Positions 16,476 to 24,530 of a DNA stretch of 55,446 nucleotides are shown here, one piece after another (position 1 is the first letter of the stretch; each line of letters opens with the position of its first letter). The notes under the pieces were generated by a model that had not been told where the DNA came from, ran no database searches, and worked only from the letters and a program-made list of their open reading frames with translations. Source of the stretch: CAKSQF01 sp964582375 (GTDB lineage: Bacteria; Bacillota; Clostridia; Oscillospirales; CAG-272). Made by a program: the position numbers and the translations under genes. The stretch lies in assembly GCA_964582375.1 (NCBI GenBank), contig CAZORL010000009.1:1-55446 (forward strand), given 5' to 3'.

Positions 16476-18473
16476 GTGGCAAAGATCAATGTGCTTGATT
16501 TTCAAGTTGCAAACCTTATTGCGGCAGGCGAGGTAGTTGAGCGTCCCGCATCCGCCGTGAAAGAACTGCTTGAAAATGCGATCGACGCTGAATCAAAGGA
16601 GATCACGGTCGAAATAAAAAGAGGCGGCACGACCTTCATTCGCGTCTCGGACAACGGATGCGGAATGAGTGCCGAAGATCTTCCGATAGCGATACGCAGA
16701 CATGCGACATCAAAGATCAGCAGTGCGCACGATCTTGACGGCATAATGACGCTTGGTTTTCGCGGAGAGGCACTTGCGGCGATCGCATCGGTCTCAAAGC
16801 TTAGAATAATAACAAAAAGGGTCTCGGACTCGCTCGGCACTCTCCTTGCTGCCGAAAACGGAAAGATAACCGATCTGTCGGAGGTAGGATGCAAAAACGG
16901 GACTACGGTGATAGTCGAGGAGCTTTTTGCCAATGTTCCCGCAAGACGAAAATTTCTCAAGAAAGATCAATCGGAGGCAATGGCTGTTACCGCAACCGTC
17001 GAAAAGATCGCACTGTCGCGTCCCGATATATCGATCAAGCTCATTATAGACGGCAACATGAAATTCTGCACGAGCGGTGACGGAAAAATCTTTTCTGCAG
17101 TTTATGAGATACTCGGCAGAGATTTTGCCTCAAAAATGCTCGAGGTCGATTCCATGACCGACGGTGTCGAAGTAAGCGGCTACATCGGCAGACCCGACAA
17201 TGTCAGAGCAAGTCGTAATTACCAAAACTTTTTCATAAACGGCAGATATGTTAAATCCAAGACGGCGACCGCCGCCATTGAGCAGGCATTCGAGAGCTAT
17301 ATTGAAGTCGGCAAGTTTCCGTGCTGTGTACTCTACATCTACGTTCATCCGACCTTTGTCGATGTCAATGTCCATCCGACAAAAATGGAGGTCAAATTCT
17401 CAAACGAAAGACTCGTATTTGACGGCATCTTTTGTGCGGTCAGAAATGCGCTGATGCAAGCAACCGACAGACCTCAGATACTCTTTGAGCCAGATCAAAT
17501 GACCGCGGGTCAGCACGATATTTACAATGCGTTCGTCCCTGTATATGACAGAATAGCAGACAATACGGCAAGAACTCTCGATCAACAACACATCTTTGAC
17601 AACATACCGACCATTGACACACAGCCGCAGTCGGGCGAGCCTATATCCGAAAAGCCGCCGCATCCCGACGACTTTTTCACGCCCGCCGACTATCAAATAC
17701 CGCCTGTTTCGGACGCTGATGCACCGCCGCAGACAAAAGTGAACCTTTTTGATCTTTACTCGGTCGATCGGGATGACGCAGACCAAGACGTCACCGACGC
17801 AAAACCGACCGAGAGCGAGGCACTGCTCAAAGCATCAGAGAACACGATAAGCTTTAGTTTGACATCCGAGCTAAAAGGCAGAGACGATCTTGTCGATGAT
17901 TTTCGAATGCTGGGCACAGCATTTCGAACTTACATCTTTGTCGAGATCGGCGACAAGATCATGATAGTTGACAAGCATGCCGCACACGAGCGCATTCTTT
18001 TTGAAGAAATGAAGAAAAACATGCAACGGCAAAGCGGCAACGGGCAGATGCTTTTAGTGCCCATCGAGCTGTCGGTCACACCTGTAGAGCTTGATGCACT
18101 TGAGACCTACCGAGAGCAGATCGAACAGACCGGATTTTCATTTACATCGGATGGCAAGAATGTTACAATAAGTTCTATACCGCTGTCTCTCGATGCCGAT
18201 CGAGCAAAAGCAATGATGGAAACACTTGCAGCAAGACTCTCGGACGGTACGGGAAATGTTGAGTCGACCAAAAACAGTTTTTTCGAGGAGGCTCTTTATC
18301 AAGGCTCTTGTAAAGCGGCAATAAAGGCGGGTCAGTATGACAGCGATGAAACGATGGAATGGATCGTGCGAACGCTCAGGCAAAATCCCGAGATAATCTG
18401 CTGTCCGCACGGACGTCCGGTCGCAATTGAGCTTTCAAAGCACGAGATAGAGCATCTTTTTAAGCGAATATAG
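16476..18473 (+). CDS. mutL: DNA mismatch repair protein MutL with endonuclease motifs
   Basis: The protein (665 residues from the GTG at 16476) has the GHKL ATPase: ENAIDAESKEI, DNGCGM and GFRGEAL (about 94-100). The C-terminal half carries the nicking-endonuclease set: DKHAAHERILFE near residue 497 (the consensus is DQHA-x2-E-x4-E, here with Lys for Gln), SCKAAIKAG and CPHGRP near 643. MutL of organisms without MutH uses this site to nick the new strand. The GTG is chosen because AAAGGAGGG lies six bases before it and the product then starts MAKINVLDF. A low-complexity linker (about 340-460) joins the halves. Operon with mutS. Confidence 0.96.
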   Translation: MAKINVLDFQVANLIAAGEVVERPASAVKELLENAIDAESKEITVEIKRGGTTFIRVSDNGCGMSAEDLPIAIRRHATSKISSAHDLDGIMTLGFRGEALAAIASVSKLRIITKRVSDSLGTLLAAENGKITDLSEVGCKNGTTVIVEELFANVPARRKFLKKDQSEAMAVTATVEKIALSRPDISIKLIIDGNMKFCTSGDGKIFSAVYEILGRDFASKMLEVDSMTDGVEVSGYIGRPDNVRASRNYQNFFINGRYVKSKTATAAIEQAFESYIEVGKFPCCVLYIYVHPTFVDVNVHPTKMEVKFSNERLVFDGIFCAVRNALMQATDRPQILFEPDQMTAGQHDIYNAFVPVYDRIADNTARTLDQQHIFDNIPTIDTQPQSGEPISEKPPHPDDFFTPADYQIPPVSDADAPPQTKVNLFDLYSVDRDDADQDVTDAKPTESEALLKASENTISFSLTSELKGRDDLVDDFRMLGTAFRTYIFVEIGDKIMIVDKHAAHERILFEEMKKNMQRQSGNGQMLLVPIELSVTPVELDALETYREQIEQTGFSFTSDGKNVTISSIPLSLDADRAKAMMETLAARLSDGTGNVESTKNSFFEEALYQGSCKAAIKAGQYDSDETMEWIVRTLRQNPEIICCPHGRPVAIELSKHEIEHLFKRI

Positions 18474-18488
18474 TCAATATTACAAAAA

Positions 18489-18554
18489 GGCAGGTGTCTT
18501 TTGTTCGAGACAAACCGCCAAAAAATAAAGGAGAGCCGCACCTGTTCCGTGCGG
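18489..18554 (+). promoter_or_regulatory. Structured leader around a displaced ribosome binding site before tgt
   Basis: The tgt ATG (18565) has no good ribosome binding site close by, but AAGGAG lies at 18528-18533, some 30 bases upstream. It is flanked by two possible hairpins: an imperfect one at 18489-18519 (outer pairs GGC/GCC, inner GTCT/AGAC) followed by an A-rich run, and CCGCAC/GTGCGG at 18536-18554. Bases CAGGTG (18491-18496) in the first can instead pair with CACCTG (18539-18544) in the second, so two exclusive folds are possible. The second hairpin could bring AAGGAG near the ATG. A preQ1-type switch is a guess. Confidence 0.35.
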
Positions 18555-18564
18555 AAACAAGAAA

Positions 18565-19704
18565 ATGTCAAAATTTACACTGATCAAAAAAGAAGGCAAT
18601 GCAAGACGAGGACGAATGGAGACCGTTCACGGAACGATCGAGACGCCTGTTTTCATGAATGTCGGCACATGTGCGGCAATCAGAGGCGGAGTGTCGGCAT
18701 TTGACCTTCGCGAACTTGGCTGTCAAGTCGAGTTGTCCAACACGTATCATCTTCACATAAGACCGGGCGACAAGGTCATCCGAGAGCTTGGCGGTCTTCA
18801 TAAATTCATGAATTGGGAACGCCCCATTCTCACCGATTCGGGCGGATTTCAGGTCTTTTCACTCGCAAAGCTCCGCAAAATTAAAGAAGAGGGTGTATAT
18901 TTCAACTCGCACATAGACGGAGCTCGCATTTTTATGGGTCCTGAGCAGTCGATGCAGATCCAATCAAATCTCGGCTCTACAATAGCAATGGCGTTTGACG
19001 AGTGCATAGAGAATCCCGCCGAATACAAATATGTGAAAGCATCCTGCGAACGTACACTGCGCTGGCTGGAGCGTTGCAAGGCCGAAATGGCAAGACTCAA
19101 CTCACTTGAGGGAACTGTCAATCCTCATCAAATGCTTTTCGGCATAAACCAAGGCTCAACATACGAGGATCTGCGCACATGGCACATGGATGAGATTGCA
19201 AAGCTCGACCTCGACGGATACGCGATCGGCGGTCTTGCGGTCGGCGAAGAGGCAGAGGAAATGTACCGCATTATCGAGGCGGTCGAGCCTCACATGCCCG
19301 TCAACAAGCCGAGATATCTCATGGGTGTCGGTACACCGCAAAACATTGTCGAGGGCGTATATCGCGGAGTTGACTTTTTTGACTGTGTTATGCCGTCGAG
19401 AAACGCACGTCACGGCAATCTCTTTACTTGGGAGGGCAAGCTGACCATACTCAATCGCAGATTTATGCTTGACAATGAGCCGATATCTCGCTCGTGCGGA
19501 TGCCCTGTATGCAAGAGATACAGCAGAGCATACATCAGGCATCTCTTGAAAGCCGACGAGATGCTCGGCATGAGACTTTGCGTTATGCACAATCTTTATT
19601 TCTACAACGACCTCATGCAGAAGATCAGAGATGCGCTTGACGGCGGATATTTCGAGTCTTTTTACCACAAATATGTTAACAAACTCGCAGAGAGGATCGA
19701 GTAA
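18565..19704 (+). CDS. tgt: tRNA-guanine transglycosylase Tgt
   Basis: Tgt replaces guanine-34 of GUN-anticodon tRNAs by preQ1, the step before QueA. The 379-residue protein has the full N-terminus (KFTLIKKEGNARRG, then HGTIETPVFM), the substrate loop DSGGFQVFSL (about 91-100), the nucleophile region DCVMPSRNARHGN near 272, and the zinc site CGCPVCKRYSRAYIRHL (about 311-327: three Cys and one His). In-frame stop at 18526 excludes an earlier start. It is the last gene of the mutSL run and ends at a strong terminator. Partner genes in this window are queA and the YhhQ-type transporter. Confidence 0.97.
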   Translation: MSKFTLIKKEGNARRGRMETVHGTIETPVFMNVGTCAAIRGGVSAFDLRELGCQVELSNTYHLHIRPGDKVIRELGGLHKFMNWERPILTDSGGFQVFSLAKLRKIKEEGVYFNSHIDGARIFMGPEQSMQIQSNLGSTIAMAFDECIENPAEYKYVKASCERTLRWLERCKAEMARLNSLEGTVNPHQMLFGINQGSTYEDLRTWHMDEIAKLDLDGYAIGGLAVGEEAEEMYRIIEAVEPHMPVNKPRYLMGVGTPQNIVEGVYRGVDFFDCVMPSRNARHGNLFTWEGKLTILNRRFMLDNEPISRSCGCPVCKRYSRAYIRHLLKADEMLGMRLCVMHNLYFYNDLMQKIRDALDGGYFESFYHKYVNKLAERIE

Positions 19705-19716
19705 CACCATATACAC

Positions 19717-19748
19717 AAACCGTCTCGCCGAAAACGGCGAGACGGTTT
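19717..19748. terminator. Bidirectional terminator between tgt and khpA
   Basis: A perfect 14-base-pair stem (AAACCGTCTCGCCG with CGGCGAGACGGTTT) with an AAAA loop lies between the convergent stops of tgt and khpA. Confidence 0.9.
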
Positions 19749-19780
19749 AATGTTTATTGATTTTTGTGTGTCAGACAAGA

Positions 19781-20032
19781 TCAGCGATCGATTATGTCAA
19801 CCTTTACTTTTTTGCCGTCTGCATTCGCAGCCGCTTTCATCACTGTTCTGATCGCTTTTGCGATCCTTCCGTGACGACCGATAACCTTGCCCATATCACC
19901 TTCCGATACGCTCAGCTCAAGAGTCAGCTCCGAGTCATCCTCGTCGTCGCTGACGCACTCGACGGAAACACCGTCGGGATCGTCAACAAGGCTCTTTGCT
20001 ATGTCGATCAGGGTCTGCTTCAAATCGGTCAT
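19781..20032 (-). CDS. khpA: KH-domain RNA-binding protein KhpA
   Basis: The 83-residue protein is a single KH domain with the RNA-binding GxxG loop in VIGRHGRIAKAIR (about 49-61). KhpA (YlqC) forms a complex with KhpB/Jag and affects cell division, cell length and small-RNA functions in Gram-positive bacteria. It lies 35 bases after rpsP, the standard order. GGAGGAATTGCA-type spacing precedes the ATG. In many Bacillota rimM-trmD-rplS follow; here the operon ends with khpA at a terminator. Confidence 0.93.
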   Translation of the reverse strand: MTDLKQTLIDIAKSLVDDPDGVSVECVSDDEDDSELTLELSVSEGDMGKVIGRHGRIAKAIRTVMKAAANADGKKVKVDIIDR

Positions 20033-20067
20033 TGCAATTCCTCCGTTAAAGTGGTGATGATCCTTAA

Positions 20068-20313
20068 TTATTTAAGGATCTCACACTTTTTGAGCAGTGC
20101 TCTGACAGTGTCAGTGGGCTGTGCGCCATTCTTGAGCCATGTCTCTGCCTTCTCAGCATCGATCTTGATCTGTGCGGGATCGGTCATGGGGTTATAAGTA
20201 CCGATCTGCTCGATGAACTTGCCGTCACGGGGTGAACGAGAATCAGCTACAACTACATGATAAAAAGGTGCCTTCTTTGCGCCGACTCTCTTAAGTCTGA
20301 TTTTTACTGCCAT
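20068..20313 (-). CDS. rpsP: 30S ribosomal protein S16
   Basis: The 81-residue protein has the S16 signature at its start (MAVKIRLKRVGAKKAPFY) and continues VVADSRSPRDGKFIEQIG, with the expected length. The ATG at 20313 is preceded by GGAGGA about seven bases upstream. S16 helps assemble the 30S body. It sits between ffh and khpA as in most Bacillota. Confidence 0.97.
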   Translation of the reverse strand: MAVKIRLKRVGAKKAPFYHVVVADSRSPRDGKFIEQIGTYNPMTDPAQIKIDAEKAETWLKNGAQPTDTVRALLKKCEILK

Positions 20314-20361
20314 TTTTTCTTCCTCCAAAAATTACGGATAATTAAAATAATATATGTTATC

Positions 20362-20375
20362 TGCCGCATGCGGCA
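20362..20375. repeat. GC-rich palindrome between ffh and rpsP
   Basis: TGCCGCATGCGGCA is a perfect 14-base palindrome within the 78-base ffh-rpsP gap. With flanking GTTAT and ATAAC it extends to an imperfect longer inverted repeat. It could be a processing or pausing hairpin; no T-run follows on the minus strand. Confidence 0.45.
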
Positions 20376-20391
20376 TAGAATAACCGATAGA

Positions 20392-21729
20392 TCACATTCC
20401 GAACGGCATCTTTAATTTACCGCCCTTTTTGCCTGCTCCCATTTTGGTGAGCTGTTTCATCATTTTGTTCGTTTGATCGTACTGCTTTAAGAGCCTGTTA
20501 ACATCCTCGACTTTGACACCGCTTCCCTGCGCTATTCTCTTTTTGCGCGAGGAATCGATGATCGATGGTTTTGTGCGCTCTTCTCTTGTCATTGATTTGA
20601 TGATAGCCTCGATCCGCCCGATCTGCTTTTCGTCGATCTGTGCATCCTTAAGAGCAGACGTCTTGACCCCCGGAATCATTCCGAGGAGCTGTTCCATACT
20701 GCCCATTTTCTTGATCTGCTGAAACTGATCGAGATAATCGTCAAGCGTAAATGTCTGCTCACGTATTTTTTTCTCAAGCTCGATAGCCTTCTTTTCATCA
20801 AATTGCTGTTCAGCCTTTTCGATAAGCGAAAGTACATCACCCATGCCGAGTATGCGTGATGCCATACGATCGGGGTAAAAAGGCTCTATCGCGTCCATCT
20901 TTTCGCCCATGCCGACGAATTTGATGGGTTTGCCGGTAACATGACGCACTGAGAGTGCCGCACCGCCGCGCGTATCGCCGTCGAGCTTTGTAAGAACGAC
21001 ACCGGTTATATCGAGCATATCGTTAAAGGTCTTTGCGACATTTACGGCATCCTGACCAAGCATTGCATCGACCGTGAGAAGGATCTCGGTGGGAGATACC
21101 TCTTTTTTGATCTCGACAAGCTCTTCCATCATACCCTCATCGATATGAAGTCTGCCCGCTGTATCGATGATAACGACATCATAGCCGTTTTTGCGTGCGT
21201 GCTTTACGCCCTCGGATGCAATCTTTACCGGTTTGTTGCTGTCCTTTATTGAAAAACAAGGGACGCCGACCTTTTCGGAAACGATCTCAAGCTGTTTTAT
21301 TGCCGCCGGACGGTACACATCGCAGGCAACCATCATCGGGTGCTTGCCCTGTTTTTTAAGAAGTGCGGCAATCTTGCCGGCATGCGTGGTCTTACCTGCT
21401 CCCTGCAGACCGCACATCATGATAACAGTCGGCGGATTAGATGCGATCTCAAGCTTTGAAACTGTCGAGCCCATAAGAGCCGTCAACTCTTCGTTAACGA
21501 TCTTGACGATCTGCTGTGCGGGAACAAGGCTTTCAAGTACCTGTGCACCGACAGCTCGTTCGCTGACCGACGCGATAAATTCTTTGACAACTTTATAGTT
21601 AACATCAGCCTCAAGCAAAGCGAGCTTGATCTCTCTCATCCCCGCCTTGACGTCAGCCTCTGTAAGCTTGCCTTTGTTTCGAAATTTTTTGAATGCCTCG
21701 TTCATTCTGTCAACAAGACTTTCGAACAT
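20392..21729 (-). CDS. ffh: Signal recognition particle GTPase Ffh
   Basis: Ffh binds 4.5S/SRP RNA and signal sequences and targets membrane proteins with FtsY. The 445-residue protein has the NG domain: GLQGAGKTTHAGKIA (about 108-122), DVYRPAAIKQL, DTAGR, and TKLDGD, then the methionine-rich M domain with IAQGSGVKVEDVNRLL binding SRP RNA, ending in a glycine/lysine/methionine tail. Second gene of its operon, 11 bases after ylxM. Confidence 0.98.
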   Translation of the reverse strand: MFESLVDRMNEAFKKFRNKGKLTEADVKAGMREIKLALLEADVNYKVVKEFIASVSERAVGAQVLESLVPAQQIVKIVNEELTALMGSTVSKLEIASNPPTVIMMCGLQGAGKTTHAGKIAALLKKQGKHPMMVACDVYRPAAIKQLEIVSEKVGVPCFSIKDSNKPVKIASEGVKHARKNGYDVVIIDTAGRLHIDEGMMEELVEIKKEVSPTEILLTVDAMLGQDAVNVAKTFNDMLDITGVVLTKLDGDTRGGAALSVRHVTGKPIKFVGMGEKMDAIEPFYPDRMASRILGMGDVLSLIEKAEQQFDEKKAIELEKKIREQTFTLDDYLDQFQQIKKMGSMEQLLGMIPGVKTSALKDAQIDEKQIGRIEAIIKSMTREERTKPSIIDSSRKKRIAQGSGVKVEDVNRLLKQYDQTNKMMKQLTKMGAGKKGGKLKMPFGM

Positions 21730-21740
21730 AAATTCACTCC

Positions 21741-22100
21741 TTACGAATTGAGGTCGCCGCAGATCTGTCTCACAAGCTCAAGCATCAAGGACTTGTCGTC
21801 AGAGCCGCTCTCTATCATGTCCGAAAGCGTCTCTCCGCACTCTCGTCTACGAACGAAAGTACTGTACATACCAAGCTTCTCTTCATAAAAAACAAGCTGA
21901 CTCTCGGCTTTACCGATAGCATCGCGAACGCCCTGTCTCGTGATTCCCGTAAGTTCGGCGATCTCGGACAACGACAGGTCATCATCAATGGAATATGAGA
22001 GCATCTCACGCTGTCTGTCGCTCAGAAGTCCACCGTAGAATTCAAGCAGTATCGAATAATACGGTCTGTCCTCGTTTCTTTCGCTCCTCATCAATGCCAC
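21741..22100 (-). CDS. ylxM: YlxM/p13-like helix-turn-helix protein (UPF0122)
   Basis: The small protein (119 residues from a GTG at 22100, 116 from the ATG at 22091) has the YlxM pattern: LLEFYGGLLSDRQREMLSYSIDDDLSLSEIAELTGITRQGVRDAI, a sigma-70 region-4-like helix-turn-helix. YlxM is encoded just before ffh in most Bacillota and in Streptococcus stimulates Ffh/SRP GTPase activity. AGTGGGTGG upstream fits the ATG at 22091 slightly better than the GTG. First gene of the operon. Confidence 0.9.
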   Translation of the reverse strand: MALMRSERNEDRPYYSILLEFYGGLLSDRQREMLSYSIDDDLSLSEIAELTGITRQGVRDAIGKAESQLVFYEEKLGMYSTFVRRRECGETLSDMIESGSDDKSLMLELVRQICGDLNS

Positions 22101-22126
22101 CCACTGTAAAGCAATCTGCTTTACAT

Positions 22127-22155
22127 ATTATAGCACAACGATCGACGTTTGTCAA
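22127..22155 (-). promoter_or_regulatory. Consensus promoter of the ylxM-ffh-rpsP-khpA operon
   Basis: On the minus strand TTGACA (22155-22150), 17 bases, TATAAT (22132-22127), a perfect consensus as expected for translation genes. Just downstream, GTAAAGCA and TGCTTTAC (22106-22124) form an eight-base-pair inverted repeat with a three-base loop overlapping the expected start of transcription (about 22120). Confidence 0.85.
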
Positions 22156-22184
22156 TAGTTTTTTGAAAAAATTTCAAGAATCTA

Positions 22185-22213
22185 TTGACCGCAGGAAGAA
22201 AATATGATAAAAT
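22185..22213 (+). promoter_or_regulatory. Promoter of the SDR gene
   Basis: TTGACC (22185-22190), 17 bases, TAAAAT (22208-22213). It is divergent from the ylxM promoter, with the two -35 boxes about 30 bases apart. Confidence 0.75.
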
Positions 22214-22261
22214 ATCTATAACATATCATAAATCTACAAAAAAGCGAAAGGGAGAACCATT

Positions 22262-23023
22262 TTGAAGGTATCACTTGTAACGGGTGCGTCATCGGGAATC
22301 GGGCGCGAATTTGTAAAACAGTTATCCCAACGGGGATATGACAGGATATACTGCATCGCAAGGCGCGAGAGCAGACTTTGCGATCTGATAAAAGAATTTG
22401 GTGACAAGATCGTGGCGATAGCCGCCGATCTGTCTGTCGAGAACTCGTTTTCGACGATCGTCGATCGACTTAGTCAAGATAACATCGAAAAGATAGACAC
22501 TCTTGTTGCGGCGGCGGGATTTGGCAAATTCGGGTCGTTTGCAAACAACAGCGAGTCGGACATGGAGGCAGAGGTCAATGTAAACATCCTCGGCGTTATG
22601 CGAACTGTGCGTGCCTCACTTCCCTTTTTGAAGAGCGGATCAAAGGTAATAATAATGGGCTCGCAGTCATCCTTCCAGCCGCTTCCCGAGTTCAATGTCT
22701 ACGCATCCACCAAGGCATTCATCCTCCACTTCGGACGAGCGTTGAATGTCGAGCTGTCAAAGAGCGGCGTTACTGTTACGACAGTATGTCCCGGATATGT
22801 CGCGACCGAATTTTTCGATGTTGCGAAAAGATCGGGTGACCCCGATGCGTGCCAAAATTTCAGCCCACTCTACCTTGCCTCGGATGTGGTAAGGCGAGCA
22901 CTTATCGATTCGGACAGAGGAAAGGATGTGTCAATATACGGTGCACGTATAAAGGCAGCACGTCTTCTTGCAAAGATTCTTCCGCACAAGCTCGTTATGA
23001 GCGTTTGGCTTAAGATAAAATAA
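22262..23023 (+). CDS. Short-chain dehydrogenase/reductase
   Basis: The 253-residue protein is a classical SDR: cofactor loop TGASSGIG (6-13), the catalytic serine in MGSQSSFQ, and YASTKAF with Tyr and Lys near residues 147 and 151, then CPGYVATEF. The acidic/basic residues after the loop (ARRESR) suggest NADP preference, by inference. The start is a TTG at 22262; GGGAG is located seven bases upstream. Single-gene unit with its own promoter and terminator; substrate unknown. The C-terminal KILPHKLVMSVWLK resembles DltE-like SDRs of Bacillota. Confidence 0.88.
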   Translation: MKVSLVTGASSGIGREFVKQLSQRGYDRIYCIARRESRLCDLIKEFGDKIVAIAADLSVENSFSTIVDRLSQDNIEKIDTLVAAAGFGKFGSFANNSESDMEAEVNVNILGVMRTVRASLPFLKSGSKVIIMGSQSSFQPLPEFNVYASTKAFILHFGRALNVELSKSGVTVTTVCPGYVATEFFDVAKRSGDPDACQNFSPLYLASDVVRRALIDSDRGKDVSIYGARIKAARLLAKILPHKLVMSVWLKIK

Positions 23024-23035
23024 CATTAGATATCC

Positions 23036-23076
23036 GACCGCAACACCCTTTTGTAAGTGTTGCGGTCTTTGTTTTT
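23036..23076 (+). terminator. Terminator of the SDR gene
   Basis: GACCGCAACAC pairs with GTGTTGCGGTC (23057-23067) around a ten-base loop and is followed by TTTGTTTTTG. Confidence 0.85.
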
Positions 23077-23117
23077 GTAAACAAATTGTTAATCGGCAAT
23101 TTTTTCTGAAAAAGCTA

Positions 23118-23146
23118 TTGACAAGTCGATAAAAAAGTGGTATGAT
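23118..23146 (+). promoter_or_regulatory. Promoter of the GntR-ABC transporter-amidase operon
   Basis: TTGACA (23118-23123), 17 bases, TATGAT (23141-23146). A strong promoter placed directly before an operator. Confidence 0.85.
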
Positions 23147-23148
23147 AC

Positions 23149-23175
23149 AACTGTTCTATAAGCCATAGAACAGTT
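23149..23175. promoter_or_regulatory. Operator: 11-bp inverted repeat over the transcription start
   Basis: AACTGTTCTAT (23149-23159) and ATAGAACAGTT (23165-23175) are perfectly complementary and separated by five bases. The repeat begins three bases after the -10 box and covers the expected start of transcription, so a bound dimer would block the promoter. The first gene downstream encodes a GntR/YtrA-type repressor, making autoregulation the simplest reading. Confidence 0.75.
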
Positions 23176-23197
23176 GATACAGAAAGGAGCAGATGAT

Positions 23198-23587
23198 ATG
23201 TTCACGGTTGACGCGATGGCAAGGACGCCCGTATATGAGCAGATACGCGATCAGCTCGAAAAATTCGTTTTATCCGGAATAATGAAGCCGGGTGAGCAGC
23301 TGCCGTCGGTGAGATCACTTTCTATCGAGTTATCGATAAATCCGAACACGATACTAAAAGCATACTCGGACCTTGACAACAAAGGGGTAATCACCGCTGT
23401 TCCCGGAAAGGGATATTTCGTTTGCGACAACGCACGCGACATTCTTTGGATGAGTGCCAGACGACGGCTCGGTGATCTCAGGGCACAAATACGGGACATG
23501 GCACTTGCCGGAATCGATAAAAGTGAGATATACAGTCTTGTAGATCTTGCTTACGAAGATGCCAGCAAAACTCCCGAAAACAAGTAG
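23198..23587 (+). CDS. GntR family transcriptional regulator, YtrA subfamily
   Basis: The 129-residue protein has the winged helix: TPVYEQIRDQLEKFVLSGIMKPGEQLPSVRSL and NTILKAYSDLDNKGVITAVPGKGYFV, then only a short helical C-terminal dimerisation tail, as in the YtrA subfamily. These regulators control adjacent ABC transporter genes and usually bind inverted repeats like the one at 23149-23175. AAAGGAG lies eight bases before the ATG at 23198. First gene of the operon. Confidence 0.92.
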   Translation: MFTVDAMARTPVYEQIRDQLEKFVLSGIMKPGEQLPSVRSLSIELSINPNTILKAYSDLDNKGVITAVPGKGYFVCDNARDILWMSARRRLGDLRAQIRDMALAGIDKSEIYSLVDLAYEDASKTPENK

Positions 23588-23622
23588 ATCGCATTATTAA
23601 TCATAGCGAAAGGAAACAACTT

Positions 23623-24516
23623 ATGATCAAAGCAACAAATTTGACGAAGAAATTCGACAGCTTTACCGCCCTCGAAAACATAAGCTGCACGATAAACGAC
23701 GGCTGTATATACGGCATGGTCGGTTCAAACGGTGCAGGAAAATCGACATTTTTACGCATTCTTGCGGGTGTATACAAGCAGGACTACGGTCAGGCAACAA
23801 TTGACGGTCAACCGATCTGGGACAATCCCGATGTAAAGAAGAGGATAGCCTACGTCCCCGACGAGCTGTTTTTCCTGGCGGGATCGAGCATGAACCGGAT
23901 GGCAGATTGCTACAGATCGATCTGGAAGTCGTTTGACGAAAAAAGGTTCAAGGATCTGACGGCGACATTCGGTCTTGATCCGAAAAAATCGCTCGGCACA
24001 TTTTCAAAAGGCATGCGCAGACAGGCGGCTACTGCTTTGGCACTTGCTTGCAAGCCCGATTACATCTTCTTTGACGAGACATTTGACGGACTCGATCCCG
24101 TTATGCGAAATTATGTTAAAAAGCTGATATGTGACGATGTTATTGAGAGACGTGCGTCGGCGATAATCACATCTCACTCGCTTCGTGAGCTTGAGGATAC
24201 CTGCGATCAGCTTGCCCTTCTCCACAAGGGAGGACTTGTGCTTGAATCGGACATTCAGAATTTGAAGACCGCGCAGTTCAAGATACAGATCGCCTTCGGT
24301 GAAGAATACGACAAGAGCAAATTCGAGGGAATAAACATTCTCCATTTCACAAAGCACGGTTCTGTCTCCAACATGATCGTAAAGGGCGACCGCGATGAGA
24401 CATCGGCAAGGCTCTCGGCAATGAAACCGCTCGTCCTTGACATACTCCCCCTCTCGCTTGAGGAGGTATTCACCTACGAGATGGAAGCACTCGGTTACAA
24501 ATTCAATCTCGACTAA
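23623..24516 (+). CDS. ABC transporter ATP-binding protein
   Basis: The 297-residue protein has Walker A GSNGAGKST (about 34-42), a degenerate signature FSKGMRRQ in place of LSGGQ (seen in YtrB/EcsA-type ATPases), Walker B YIFFDETFDGLDP, and the switch histidine in ITSHSLRELE. The C-terminal hundred residues form a regulatory extension. YtrB-type systems in Bacillus respond to cell-wall-active peptides. AAAGGA precedes the ATG. Gap to the permease gene: 14 bases. Confidence 0.93.
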   Translation: MIKATNLTKKFDSFTALENISCTINDGCIYGMVGSNGAGKSTFLRILAGVYKQDYGQATIDGQPIWDNPDVKKRIAYVPDELFFLAGSSMNRMADCYRSIWKSFDEKRFKDLTATFGLDPKKSLGTFSKGMRRQAATALALACKPDYIFFDETFDGLDPVMRNYVKKLICDDVIERRASAIITSHSLRELEDTCDQLALLHKGGLVLESDIQNLKTAQFKIQIAFGEEYDKSKFEGINILHFTKHGSVSNMIVKGDRDETSARLSAMKPLVLDILPLSLEEVFTYEMEALGYKFNLD

Positions 24517-24530
24517 GGAGGGATACAGAT

